Source of the DNA: Sphingobacterium thalpophilum
Lineage (GTDB): Bacteria; Bacteroidota; Bacteroidia; Sphingobacteriales; Sphingobacteriaceae
Direction of reading: 5' to 3'
Assembly (NCBI RefSeq): GCF_901482695.1
Contig: NZ_LR590484.1
Coordinates: 620,001-684,000, forward strand
Length of the DNA: 64,000 bases
Notes under the pieces: model-generated
The model's database searches: none
Told to the model about the DNA's origin: nothing
What the model saw: the letters and a program-made list of their open reading frames with translations, nothing else
Translations under genes and position numbers: made by a program
Part shown: positions 36,289 through 45,304 of the stretch, in pieces
How positions within the stretch are numbered: position 1 is the stretch's first letter
How the letters are laid out: every line of letters begins with the position of its first letter

Positions 36289-37818
36289 CTATTTGACGTT
36301 GCCCATTAGTTTACGTACGACCGGCGATAAAGCGATAAGGACGACACCTGCTATCAACGAATATAAACCCAGTTGCTTGTAACTTTCCGTATAGGTTGTC
36401 AAGTTATCCGCCAGGGAGCTGCCTTCTTTTGTCTCGGCCATACTCGCGCCGATCAAGCCAGCAACGTACTGACCGTAGGCACTGGCCAAAAACCACATCC
36501 CCATCATAATTCCTTGCAATTTTGCTGGAGACAGTTTAGTCATGATAGAAAGTCCGATCGGAGAAAGGCAAAGCTCACCTACCGTTATTACCAATAGCGC
36601 GAGTGTAAAGATATCCAATGACGTCATTCCATCGTGGGCAAACAATCGTGTCGCGAAAAGCACATAATAGCCCAAACCTAAGAAAACAAATCCGAGACCA
36701 AACTTGATAATTGTATTCGGTTCAAGTTTCCGCTTCGCCAACCAGATCCAAAATAGTCCAAACAAAGGGGCCAGGGCAATAATAAATAACGCGCCGCCGG
36801 AGTTGTTCACGCCATTGGGATCGAGGGTCACTACCCCCAACAGGGAATCGTTCAGGTGCTTAGCAGCAAAAATACTCAAGGAACCGCCGCTCTGCTCATA
36901 TATTCCCCAGAAAATAATTGAAAACAGAATAAATACGAGCGCCGCAACCAATTTGTTACGTTCTTCGCGACTCACTTTTGACATTTCATAAAAGAGGTAC
37001 AGCAGCGTCAACGGCCCAATGGTGTACATGAAATAATCGGTATATTGCGTCTTGGACACCATAATCTGAATAACGGGTATAAAGAGCAATGTCAGCCCAT
37101 ATACAGCGTATTCCACCCATCGAGGTAACGCCTTAGTTTTCACGATAGCTTCTGGATCTCCCGGTTGTAGACCAATAGGGCCAAGATGTTTTTTGGTAAA
37201 GTGAAAATTAACCAAACTGATCAGCATCCCCACTGCAGCTAAGCCGAACGCTACATTCCAGCGATGCGCTTCTGAAATGATCGAAGTCAGCATATAACCT
37301 TTCCCGATAGCCACGCAAACGTAGCCTCCTAAGAAGGCACCCAGGTTTATTCCGGCATAGAACAAGGAGAAACCACCGTCCCGCCGATTATCACCTTCCC
37401 TGTACAATTCACCCACCATCGTTGAAATATTTGGTTTAAAAAAACCCGTACCAATGATGATAAACGAAAGGCCAAAGAAAAAATACTGATGTGGATCTGT
37501 AGCTAGAAAAACGCTACCTACGATCATTAATAATCCCCCCCAAAATAGCGATTTTCGAAAACCTAAAATCTTATCGGCAAACAGGCCGCCGATAAACGTA
37601 AATGCATATACGAATGCCTGTGTCGCACCATACTGAAGATTAGCCTCTTTTTCAGCAAAATTCAGCTGTGAAATCATAAAGAATACCAACATCCCTCGCA
37701 TGCCATAAAAGCAAAATCTTTCCCACATTTCCGAGAAAAACAGGTTCCAGATTTGTTTTGGATATTTTCCTTCAAAATTTTGAATCTCTTCTAACGACTC
37801 GCGTTTACTCGCCTCCAT
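36289..37818 (-). CDS. POT family proton-dependent oligopeptide transporter (copy A)
   Basis: 509 residues from ATG 37818; an in-frame TTG at 37839 sits at the edge of the upstream terminator and is less likely. The proton-coupling ExxER motif is Glu30-Met-Trp-Glu33-Arg34 (SEMWERFCFYGMRGML). About 14 hydrophobic segments are seen. The family signatures FFKPNISTMVGELY and GLSIMTKLSPAKLQGIMMGMWFLASAYGQYVAGLIG are both present. It imports di- and tripeptides at the inner membrane. Second of a tandem pair; it starts about 20 bases after the first copy's terminator. Confidence 0.93.
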   Translation of the reverse strand: MEASKRESLEEIQNFEGKYPKQIWNLFFSEMWERFCFYGMRGMLVFFMISQLNFAEKEANLQYGATQAFVYAFTFIGGLFADKILGFRKSLFWGGLLMIVGSVFLATDPHQYFFFGLSFIIIGTGFFKPNISTMVGELYREGDNRRDGGFSLFYAGINLGAFLGGYVCVAIGKGYMLTSIISEAHRWNVAFGLAAVGMLISLVNFHFTKKHLGPIGLQPGDPEAIVKTKALPRWVEYAVYGLTLLFIPVIQIMVSKTQYTDYFMYTIGPLTLLYLFYEMSKVSREERNKLVAALVFILFSIIFWGIYEQSGGSLSIFAAKHLNDSLLGVVTLDPNGVNNSGGALFIIALAPLFGLFWIWLAKRKLEPNTIIKFGLGFVFLGLGYYVLFATRLFAHDGMTSLDIFTLALLVITVGELCLSPIGLSIMTKLSPAKLQGIMMGMWFLASAYGQYVAGLIGASMAETKEGSSLADNLTTYTESYKQLGLYSLIAGVVLIALSPVVRKLMGNVK

Positions 37819-37837
37819 AGTTAATTTTATATTAATC

Positions 37838-37865
37838 AAAAAAGCTTCTTTCGCAAAAGAAGCTT
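37838..37865 (-). terminator. Terminator between the two POT genes
   Basis: A 10-bp perfect stem (37842-37851 with 37856-37865), a 4-base loop, then a U-tract on the minus strand. Only about 20 bases remain before the ATG of the next gene, so it may act as an attenuator. Confidence 0.65.
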
Positions 37866-37875
37866 GTATAGTTTA

Positions 37876-39663
37876 CTATTTAATTCCGTGCATCAATCTT
37901 TTGATCAAAGGATTGAACAGCATAACGAGCAATCCGGCCAGGGCGGGAATTGCTGTGAACAAGAAGAAAAAGTGGCTTAAAGAATACTCTTGCTGAATAG
38001 CTTCCACCTGGCCTCCCAAAACTGCTGCCACCTTCTGAGCAATGGCAATAGCGAGGTACCATATTCCAAACATAAAAGCTAGCATCCGTGCTGGAACCAA
38101 CTTGGATACATACGATAAGCCCACAGGAGAAATAAATAATTCGCCCAAAGTATGGAAGAGGTAGGTCATTACCAGAAATACCATAGAGATTTTTGTGCCC
38201 GGCGCGATACCCCAGGAGCCTAAACCAATGATCAGAAATCCGATAGCAACCAGAATTAATCCAAAGCCATATTTGAACGCTGCAGACGGATTATATTTAG
38301 ATTCCCAGATTTTAGATATGGTAGAGGCTAGCGCAATAATAAAAAAGGAGTTGAGGATGGAGAACCAAGATACCTTGATCTCAGACGCCTCTTTATTAAA
38401 CTCTTTGTAAAGCATCCAGATCGCTGCGCCCCAGATCAGTGCAAAGCAGACAAATAAAACGATATTCGATAATGCAATTTTATTCCAGGTGACGCGCGCC
38501 AGTTTTACCAATACCCATGTAATAATAGATAGGGGCACAATGGTCAATAAGCCATTAACTACGTTGAATGTTGTCAATGCTGTTCCGGTAAGGGCCCGAT
38601 CAATATTGTCACGCGCAACTAAGACCAAAGATGTCGCTCCCTGTTCGAAACTCATAAAGAAAAAAATCAGAAAAAAAGCCAACAGCACCACCGCAAACAT
38701 CCGATCACGGACTACTTTGTCATACCGCAAAATTCGGGATACAAACAGATAAATGAATAGCACTAAAGCGATAATTACCATCAGATATTGTCCTCTTAAA
38801 AAGGAGGTATCTAATCCGGAGAAGACATCGATTATCCCATTTTTTGATAAAGGATCATTAAATGCATATACAAAGCCAATAATGGATACTATACCTATAA
38901 GAATGTAGTCCCGCAGCGTAAAAGGATTTTTAGTATCGGTATCGTCGAGCGGCTCCTTACTCTCTTCTACTACCAAATTGTCTGCTGTCACTTTGTCCAA
39001 CACGCCCAGGTTCCCCATAAGTGGTTTAGCAAATGCAAATTGCAGAGTACCTAAAAACATAAATATACCAGCTAATCCAAAGCCCCAGTGCCAGCCATAA
39101 GTTTCGGCGATATAACCACACAGCATCATGCCAAAGAAAGCTCCGGCATTCACCCCCATATAAAATATAGTATATGCACCATCTTTCTTTTCCGGTAGAT
39201 CTTTATACATTTCACCTAATATCGAAGGCATATTGGGCTTGAAAAAACCTGTACCCACAACCAGGCAGACGAGTCCTAAAAAAAACATGATAGCTGTATC
39301 GAAAGCCATTGCTGCGTGTCCCAAGGTCATGATAAGCGCTCCGATAATTACTGCCTTTCGGGATCCGATATATTTATCGGCAATGATCCCCCCGAGAATC
39401 GGTGTCAGATAGAGCATCATGGCGTAGGTTCCGTATAGTGCACCAGCCTGTTGTGCAGTCCAAGCCCAGCCTGAGAAAGGGCTTCCGTGAATCACTGCTG
39501 CGGTTAAAAATTGTATTAGTAAAACGCGCATGCCATAGAACGAAAACCGTTCCCACATCTCTGTAAAGAATAGCACGAACAGGCCTGAGCGCTGTCCGAG
39601 TACATTGGATTTAAAAAAATCGTTCGACGGGATTGTTGTTGCTTCCCCGTTTAATCTCCCCAT
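37876..39663 (-). CDS. POT family proton-dependent oligopeptide transporter (copy B)
   Basis: 595 residues, longer than copy A. ExxER is Glu35-Met-Trp-Glu38-Arg39. About 14-15 hydrophobic segments. FFKPNMPSILGEMYKDLPEKKDGAYTIFYMGVNAGAF and the late LGELFISPVGLSYVSKLVPARMLAFMFGIWYLAIA block are typical of Bacteroidota POT proteins. The extra length is in a middle loop (about residues 225-250, acidic: VVEESKEPLDDTDTKN). First of the tandem pair; the XRE gene lies upstream on the same strand, with its own terminator. Confidence 0.93.
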   Translation of the reverse strand: MGRLNGEATTIPSNDFFKSNVLGQRSGLFVLFFTEMWERFSFYGMRVLLIQFLTAAVIHGSPFSGWAWTAQQAGALYGTYAMMLYLTPILGGIIADKYIGSRKAVIIGALIMTLGHAAMAFDTAIMFFLGLVCLVVGTGFFKPNMPSILGEMYKDLPEKKDGAYTIFYMGVNAGAFFGMMLCGYIAETYGWHWGFGLAGIFMFLGTLQFAFAKPLMGNLGVLDKVTADNLVVEESKEPLDDTDTKNPFTLRDYILIGIVSIIGFVYAFNDPLSKNGIIDVFSGLDTSFLRGQYLMVIIALVLFIYLFVSRILRYDKVVRDRMFAVVLLAFFLIFFFMSFEQGATSLVLVARDNIDRALTGTALTTFNVVNGLLTIVPLSIITWVLVKLARVTWNKIALSNIVLFVCFALIWGAAIWMLYKEFNKEASEIKVSWFSILNSFFIIALASTISKIWESKYNPSAAFKYGFGLILVAIGFLIIGLGSWGIAPGTKISMVFLVMTYLFHTLGELFISPVGLSYVSKLVPARMLAFMFGIWYLAIAIAQKVAAVLGGQVEAIQQEYSLSHFFFLFTAIPALAGLLVMLFNPLIKRLMHGIK

Positions 39664-39751
39664 AAGTAGTCAACCTTTATTTTTTTATAAAATACTTACA
39701 AAGAAACAAAAACAAAATCACTTTTGACCAAAATAAAGTTGCATAAACAAA

Positions 39752-39778
39752 AAAAGGCAATCCGTTGGATCGCCTTTT
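39752..39778 (-). terminator. Terminator after the XRE regulator gene
   Basis: AAAAGGC/GCCTTTT plus ATCC/GGAT arms (39752-39763 with 39767-39778, one mismatch), loop GTT, and a U-tract on the minus strand. Confidence 0.65.
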
Positions 39779-39799
39779 AAGTAACAATTTTAATATGCC

Positions 39800-40129
39800 C
39801 TATCTTTTGTGCAATTGCTCGTAAAGGTCGATGACCTTTTTTTGAAGTTCAATCACTTCAGTATCGCGCTGCTGCAGCTTCTGCGTTAGTGCATTTACCT
39901 CGTTGACATACTCTTTATCTTCTTCCGAATCGGAGGTCGATAATAGTTGAACAACTGTCAAATTGAATAATTTTGAAATTTGATTTAGGCGAGACAGATT
40001 GACATCTGTAATTCCTGTTTCAATTTTAGAAAATGCTGGGATTGAGATATCCAATCGCTTTGCAACATCTTCTTGACTCCACCCTTTTTGGTGTCTAAGT
40101 AATCTAATTTTTTTTCCTAATGCGTTCAT
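39800..40129 (-). CDS. XRE family HTH transcriptional regulator
   Basis: 109 residues. Residues 1-62 form a lambda-repressor-type helix-turn-helix (LGKKIRLLRHQKGWSQEDVAKRLDISIPAFSKIETGITDVNLSRLNQISKLFNLTVVQLL). Residues about 75-109 form a coiled coil (NEVNALTQKLQQRDTEVIELQKKVIDLYEQLHKR), probably for dimerisation. The short form with a coiled-coil tail is common in Bacteroidota. Target unknown; the neighbours are mpl upstream and the POT pair downstream. Confidence 0.88.
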   Translation of the reverse strand: MNALGKKIRLLRHQKGWSQEDVAKRLDISIPAFSKIETGITDVNLSRLNQISKLFNLTVVQLLSTSDSEEDKEYVNEVNALTQKLQQRDTEVIELQKKVIDLYEQLHKR

Positions 40130-40207
40130 CTGGTAGATATTTTAAACAAAAATAGCAAACAAAAATAGCATTTAAAAATTAATTTACATTAAATTATATT
40201 TTTTTCT

Positions 40208-41578
40208 TTAAAAATCCCGAAAAAAACGATCTGCGAGCACTGAGAGGTTAACCCCATTATAATTATTTAAACTCATAAGCAGTAAATTGTAACCCCTAGA
40301 TTTAACGCCATCCAGAAAGGAGTAAAGTCCATCCAAACTTACAACAACCTCTAAATCAGGATTGTTAAAACTTTTCTTAATATTTTCAGGTACACTTTCC
40401 ACATCTTTATTCAGCTCCTTACAGGAGTTGATATTGACATAGACCACAGATACATCCGACTCTTTCATAGAGTCTGCGTATTGTAACAAAAATGACGAGT
40501 CTAAACTATCATAAGAGTTTAATTCGATAATTGTGACCAGTTTCTGATTAGGAAATTGCTCTTTAACCGCATGAATACTAGACTTGACCTTATCCGCATT
40601 ACATGCATAATCCTGATAGACCACAGACCCCTCTGAGCTTGCTACAAACTCCAAATAGCGGATAGATGTATTGAAGCTTTTGATGGCCTCAAAAAAATCT
40701 TTCTTCTTGATGCCCAGCCATTCGCAAACAGTATAAGCACCTGCAATATTGGATAAATTGTGCTTTCCAAATACCTGTAGCGGCACGTCTCCTTCAGGTG
40801 TATTGATATAGGTAATTCCCTTATTGATTGTATACTCCGGAATTTTATATCCATGTCTGTTGATCTTACAGTCTTTGGTGTCCTGCAGGACCTTTTGTAG
40901 CACAGCATCTTCCTTGTTGTAGATTAATGTACCTTTAGAGGGGATGGTGTCGATAAAATCTTCAAATTGCTGAATATAGTCTTCTTTTGATAATTTCGAA
41001 TTATACTCATTCCAAACGATGCCAGAAATCAATGCAATATTTGGTTTATAGTATAAAAACTTGGACTTAGGGTCGATTTTGGAGGACACATACTCATCTC
41101 CTTCGATAATGATTACCTTGTTGTGTTTGGTAATATCGACCAGCCTGTCGAAGCCGCGTAACTGTGCACCGACCAGATAGTCAAACTCCTTGCCTAAATA
41201 ACGCATGACATGCATGACCATACTTGCAATCGTCGTTTTACCATAACTACCGGCAATGACTACACGGATTTTATCCTGTGAAAGTTCTTGAACAAATTCA
41301 GGGAAAGAATAGATTTTAAGCGCCAGATCCTGCGCTTTCTTTAACTCGGGATTATCTGCCTGGGCGTGGGCGCCCAAAATCACGGCATCGATATCATCAG
41401 TTACTCTTTCTTCAAACCATCCCAGCTGATCCGGCAATAAGCCCGCTTCAATCAAATGAGACCGTGAAGGTTCTACGATCTGGTCGTCGGATCCCGTAAC
41501 CTGATGCCCTTGCTTGGCCAATGAAATTGCAAGGTTGTGCATCACACTTCCGCCTATCGCTATAAAATGAATACGCAT
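40208..41578 (-). CDS. mpl: UDP-MurNAc:L-Ala-gamma-D-Glu-meso-DAP ligase (peptidoglycan recycling)
   Basis: 456 residues, Mur ligase fold. The start MRIHFIAIGGSVMHNLAISLAKQGHQVTGSD is typical of Mpl/MurC. The P-loop is AGSYGKTT near residue 110; most relatives have GTHGKTT or GSHGKTT, so the Tyr is a small variation. EGDEYVSSKIDPKSKFLYYKPNIALISGIVWNEYN is characteristic of Mpl rather than MurC. It reattaches recycled tripeptide to UDP-MurNAc. Last gene of the operon glmU-like, tpiA, prmA, mpl, 7 bases after prmA. Confidence 0.88.
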   Translation of the reverse strand: MRIHFIAIGGSVMHNLAISLAKQGHQVTGSDDQIVEPSRSHLIEAGLLPDQLGWFEERVTDDIDAVILGAHAQADNPELKKAQDLALKIYSFPEFVQELSQDKIRVVIAGSYGKTTIASMVMHVMRYLGKEFDYLVGAQLRGFDRLVDITKHNKVIIIEGDEYVSSKIDPKSKFLYYKPNIALISGIVWNEYNSKLSKEDYIQQFEDFIDTIPSKGTLIYNKEDAVLQKVLQDTKDCKINRHGYKIPEYTINKGITYINTPEGDVPLQVFGKHNLSNIAGAYTVCEWLGIKKKDFFEAIKSFNTSIRYLEFVASSEGSVVYQDYACNADKVKSSIHAVKEQFPNQKLVTIIELNSYDSLDSSFLLQYADSMKESDVSVVYVNINSCKELNKDVESVPENIKKSFNNPDLEVVVSLDGLYSFLDGVKSRGYNLLLMSLNNYNGVNLSVLADRFFRDF

Positions 41579-41585
41579 AGCTCTA

Positions 41586-42425
41586 TTACCGTTTCACAAA
41601 CTTGGCTGCACACCAATTATTTAAAACTTTTTTGGAGACAAACTCAAAGCCCAAAGATTGTGCTGCCTCCAGCAACATAGGCAAATCTTCCTGCTCATAA
41701 AAACCGCTCAGATACAATGCTCCATTGTGCTGTATACTGTGCGCATACTGAGGCAATTGTTCCAACAGAATATTCCGATTAATATTTGCCAGAATACTAT
41801 CGAACGACCTGCCCTCCAAAACTTCATACGAGCCACAAAGGGGCTCGATATTATCCACCTGGTTCAGCACACTATTTTCACGCACACTATCGACACAGAT
41901 CTCGTCATAGTCTACCGCTAATATGGGGTTAGCACCTTTTTTTGATGCCAGTATCGCTAAGATACCTGTTCCACAGCCCATATCCAGAACTGCCTTACCC
42001 TCAAACTCATCCTCTAGAATGTACTGCAACATCATCGAAGTAGTCTGATGGTGACCTGTCCCGAAAGACATCTTTGGATCAATAATTATTTCATAGGGAA
42101 AATCAGGCTTCGTGTCATGAAAAGTTGCCCGTACATAACACTGTCCACCAACTTCAATGGGATTAAAATTACTTTCCCAAAGCTTGTTCCAATTCTGATT
42201 TTCAATTTCGTTGACTTTATAGTTCACCTCAATTCCTTCGTCAAGATTGAGCATCAACGTTTCTAAAGCTTGCAAATCTAGATTTGCAGCCGGGATATAG
42301 GCTGCAAATCCAGATTCGGTATCTTCAAAAGTATCAAAACCAATGTCCGCCAAATCTGCTATCAACAGATCTTTTTGCCATTCTTCACCAGATAGCATTT
42401 GAAAGATAACCTCCAGGTATTTCAT
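41586..42425 (-). CDS. prmA: Ribosomal protein L11 methyltransferase
   Basis: 279 residues. The N-terminal substrate-recognition domain (residues 1-90) is followed by a class I methyltransferase with IIDPKMSFGTGHHQTTSMMLQ and the SAM-binding VLDMGCGTGILAILASKKGA. ANINRNILLEQLP is the catalytic-face motif of PrmA. It methylates lysines and the N-terminus of L11 in the cytosol. It lies between tpiA (9 bases) and mpl (7 bases), apparently an operon. Confidence 0.94.
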   Translation of the reverse strand: MKYLEVIFQMLSGEEWQKDLLIADLADIGFDTFEDTESGFAAYIPAANLDLQALETLMLNLDEGIEVNYKVNEIENQNWNKLWESNFNPIEVGGQCYVRATFHDTKPDFPYEIIIDPKMSFGTGHHQTTSMMLQYILEDEFEGKAVLDMGCGTGILAILASKKGANPILAVDYDEICVDSVRENSVLNQVDNIEPLCGSYEVLEGRSFDSILANINRNILLEQLPQYAHSIQHNGALYLSGFYEQEDLPMLLEAAQSLGFEFVSKKVLNNWCAAKFVKR

Positions 42426-42434
42426 TTTTTTAAA

Positions 42435-43202
42435 TTAGCCGTTAAACACTTTGGCAATATCTATAAAATCTCGCGATTTCAAAGAAGCACCACCAATGAG
42501 ACCACCGTCGATATCCGCCTGTGCAAATAAATCTTTTGCATTTCCCGGATTGCATGATCCACCATATAGTATACTTGTATTATCTGCGGTCTCCTGCCCG
42601 TATTTTTCAGCGATAACTTTACGAATAAATGCATGGACTTCCTGTGCCTGTTCAGGGCTCGCTGTAAGTCCGGTACCAATCGCCCAGACCGGTTCATATG
42701 CTAAAACGATCGCTTCAAAAGCCTCTTTGGATAAGTGAAACAATCCATCTGCCAATTGTGTTTTAATTACAGTAAAGAAATCGCCGGACTCGCGTTCTTC
42801 TTTTGTTTCGCCAACACAGAAAATTGGTGTCAGGTCATGCTTAAGTGCAGCATCAACTTTAGTCGCTAACAATGCATCTGTCTCTCCGAAATATGCGCGT
42901 CTCTCCGAATGCCCCAAAATTACATGTGAAGCCCCAACTGATTTAACCTGTACTGCAGACACCTCGCCTGTATAGGCTCCAGACTCCGCCTGATGAATAT
43001 TTTGCGCGCCGATATTCACATTAGCAATATTTTTCGATAATTGTCCAAGGCTTGACAAATGAATAAATGGGCTACACACGACCAATTGTTGATTGCCAAT
43101 CACCTCATCTTTGGCCATATTGATAATCTCGGAAAACAGACTTAGTCCAGACTGATAGTCCAAATTCATTTTCCAATTACCAGCTACGATTTTTTTACGC
43201 AT
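42435..43202 (-). CDS. tpiA: Triosephosphate isomerase
   Basis: 255 residues. The TIM-barrel catalytic residues are present: Lys11 in AGNWKMN, His in ILGHSERR near 97 and Glu in AYEPVWAIGTG near 169; the phosphate-binding GGSCNPGN and GGLIGGASL loops close the barrel. It interconverts dihydroxyacetone phosphate and glyceraldehyde 3-phosphate. It lies 5 bases behind the GlmU-like gene and 9 before prmA. Confidence 0.96.
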   Translation of the reverse strand: MRKKIVAGNWKMNLDYQSGLSLFSEIINMAKDEVIGNQQLVVCSPFIHLSSLGQLSKNIANVNIGAQNIHQAESGAYTGEVSAVQVKSVGASHVILGHSERRAYFGETDALLATKVDAALKHDLTPIFCVGETKEERESGDFFTVIKTQLADGLFHLSKEAFEAIVLAYEPVWAIGTGLTASPEQAQEVHAFIRKVIAEKYGQETADNTSILYGGSCNPGNAKDLFAQADIDGGLIGGASLKSRDFIDIAKVFNG

Positions 43203-43207
43203 GATTT

Positions 43208-44386
43208 TTACGATTTAATGATATTTCTGTTAAGTTGATTCAATTCCCTTTTGATCTGTTCTGGAAGCTTCTGCCCTTTTGATTTGTATAACTCTTCCAG
43301 ATACTCCATGCATTTGTCCAGGCGATAGGGCTGTACATCGCCATCGAACACCCATGCAAATGACGGTACAAATTTAGCATAAAAACTTGTATCTGCCAGC
43401 ATACTTGCCATACCAATTACTGTCCCCGTATTTAGAGCTGAATTTATGCCCAGCCTTGAATAGTCACCGATAAAAGCGCCACATTTGAGGAGACCGGTGT
43501 CGCGAAAGGCTTCTTGCCTATAGTCATAAATCGACACCGTTTTGAGGTTGTTTTTCAGATTCGAATTGGAGGTGCCAGCGCCAAGGTTGCACCAGTCGCC
43601 GACAACCGAACAGCCCAGATAGCCATGATGCCCTTTGGCAGAGAAGTCGCCGATGACCGAATTACCGACCTCACCGCCCACTACACTCTGTTTGCCAACG
43701 GAAACATTACCATAAATTGTAGCCCCCATCTTTACAACGGCTCCTTGTCCAAGATATAAAGGTCCACGTAAACGGGCTCCTTCCATAATAGTGACCCCTT
43801 CGTCAATATAGATTGGCCCGTCCATCGCATTAAGAGTAGCACACTCCATAGATACATCTGCGCCAATAGAAAAGGCTGTACCGAGCAATTGATTGGTCGA
43901 TGACACTAGAGGTTGCACCTGTTCTTCGACCAGCAGGCCGAAGTCGCTTCTAATTTCAGCTCCCACTGTCAAGAATAGGTCTTCGACCCCTTGTAGAAGA
44001 CTGACCCTTACCGGCAAATCGCGGAGGGAATAATCGCCTTTGACGCTATAGCGAACAGCCACAGCCTGCCCTTTCTGTTGCAGGACATCACCGGCAGCCA
44101 TCCCTTGGATAACCTTGAGTAATGGTGCGGATGGAACAACATTCGCTGAAACCCAGATTAAGCCCTCTTCGCCTCTGCTATCTCCAACGCATATCAGCTC
44201 AAGCGCTAGTTTAGACGCCAGCTTAATCCACTTCTCTTTGAGCGTAAGAATTCCTACACGCAAGTCTAAACAGGATTTGATAAAGGTAAACGGATATAAA
44301 CTCTTTTTATCAAAAAAAGCTACCGGGTGGCTAAGCTTGCCCAATGGCTGAACAGTCTCTGAGCTGTCTACAAAAAAGATTTTCAC
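43208..44386 (-). CDS. GlmU-like sugar nucleotidyltransferase with left-handed beta-helix
   Basis: 392 residues from the GTG at 44386. A TTG 10 codons upstream lies inside the rpmE2 terminator stem and is rejected. The N-terminal half (VKIFFVDSSETVQPLGKLSHPVAFFDKKSLYPFTFIKSCLDLRVGILTLKEKW) matches the Bacteroidota GlmU-family nucleotidyltransferase. The C-terminal half has hexapeptide repeats (about 190-330) of an acyltransferase-like beta-helix. It may make a UDP-sugar for the envelope; the activity is inferred and the N-terminal GxGxR signature is weak. First gene of a four-gene operon with tpiA, prmA and mpl. Confidence 0.75.
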   Translation of the reverse strand: MKIFFVDSSETVQPLGKLSHPVAFFDKKSLYPFTFIKSCLDLRVGILTLKEKWIKLASKLALELICVGDSRGEEGLIWVSANVVPSAPLLKVIQGMAAGDVLQQKGQAVAVRYSVKGDYSLRDLPVRVSLLQGVEDLFLTVGAEIRSDFGLLVEEQVQPLVSSTNQLLGTAFSIGADVSMECATLNAMDGPIYIDEGVTIMEGARLRGPLYLGQGAVVKMGATIYGNVSVGKQSVVGGEVGNSVIGDFSAKGHHGYLGCSVVGDWCNLGAGTSNSNLKNNLKTVSIYDYRQEAFRDTGLLKCGAFIGDYSRLGINSALNTGTVIGMASMLADTSFYAKFVPSFAWVFDGDVQPYRLDKCMEYLEELYKSKGQKLPEQIKRELNQLNRNIIKS

Positions 44387-44400
44387 AAAATAAAAGTAAT

Positions 44401-44433
44401 AAAAAAAACCCGACAAATCATATTTATCGAGTT
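44401..44433 (-). terminator. Terminator after rpmE2
   Basis: A 12-bp stem with two G-U pairs (44407-44418 with 44422-44433), loop CAT, and eight U residues on the minus strand. It lies against the start of the GlmU-like gene. Confidence 0.7.
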
Positions 44434-44464
44434 CTTGATATTGTAATATACAGATCTGCTACAA

Positions 44465-44713
44465 TTATTTCTTGTTGTAACGGTTACGGAATTTATCGAT
44501 ACGGCCAGCTGTATCAACCAATTTCATCTTACCTGTATAGAAAGGGTGTGATGTATGAGAAATCTCTAATTTTACAACTGGGTACTCATTACCATCTTCC
44601 CATTGAATAGTTTCTTTGGTTTCAACACAAGATTTGGTAAGAAAAGCATAGTCATTTGACATATCTTTAAATACAACTAATCTGTAATTTGAAGGGTGCA
44701 AATCTTTTTTCAT
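44465..44713 (-). CDS. rpmE2: 50S ribosomal protein L31 type B
   Basis: 82 residues. [29 protein letters not shown] at the start and [28 protein letters not shown] at the end are the type B L31 hallmarks. The zinc-binding CxxC of type A is absent, so this is the zinc-independent paralogue. Own terminator. A long AT-rich gap (226 bases) separates it from DUF2853. Confidence 0.95.
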   Translation of the reverse strand: MKKDLHPSNYRLVVFKDMSNDYAFLTKSCVETKETIQWEDGNEYPVVKLEISHTSHPFYTGKMKLVDTAGRIDKFRNRYNKK

Positions 44714-44939
44714 TATTATTATGATTACGTATATTCAATTATTGAGGTGCAAAGATAACTTATAAAAATGTAACTTGCAACAGTTATTCAGAATAATTCA
44801 GGGAATTTTTCCACACTTTGAGTTACCGGCATCAACTGCGTACAAATGTAACAATCTTTATTAATCTCCCAAGAATTATTTTGTTCTCCAACTTTTTTTC
44901 ATTAATTTAACTTACTACAATTAAATCGTTTACATAATT

Positions 44940-45278
44940 ATGAGCAAATTAGATGAAAAAATCGCAGCATACACTGCAGAGTCCAAAAAATTAGGTTTAT
45001 CATTGGATGAAGCCTTTATTGCCAAAGTAACAAGGGCGATCGGACCTTCCATTTATAATCCAGATTCGGAGACTATCGCTGCATCAGATCCCGATGAACT
45101 TAATCGTGTCAAACAAAATTTCTTAATTAAAAAATTGGGGCTAAAAGATGGGCCGGATTTAGACAAAGCATTGGAAGAGGTGATCGCAGCCATTGGTAAA
45201 TCCAATAAAAATAAATACCGTGTATTGGTATACGCATTATTGGCAAAAAAATTCAAAAAAGAATCTGTTTACCAATAA
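44940..45278 (+). CDS. DUF2853 family protein
   Basis: 112 residues, small and helical. SKLDEKIAAYTAESKKLGLSLDEAFIAKVTRAIGPSIYNPDSETIAASDPDELNRVKQNFLIKKLG is abbreviated here by the conserved GPSIYN and DPDEL parts; the C-terminus has KNKYRVLVYALLAKKF. The family is uncharacterised. No signal peptide, so cytosolic. Convergent with the CBM9-like gene, 26 bases apart. Confidence 0.85.
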   Translation: MSKLDEKIAAYTAESKKLGLSLDEAFIAKVTRAIGPSIYNPDSETIAASDPDELNRVKQNFLIKKLGLKDGPDLDKALEEVIAAIGKSNKNKYRVLVYALLAKKFKKESVYQ

Positions 45279-45304
45279 GCATAGACACTTCCACAATCCA
45301 ACTT

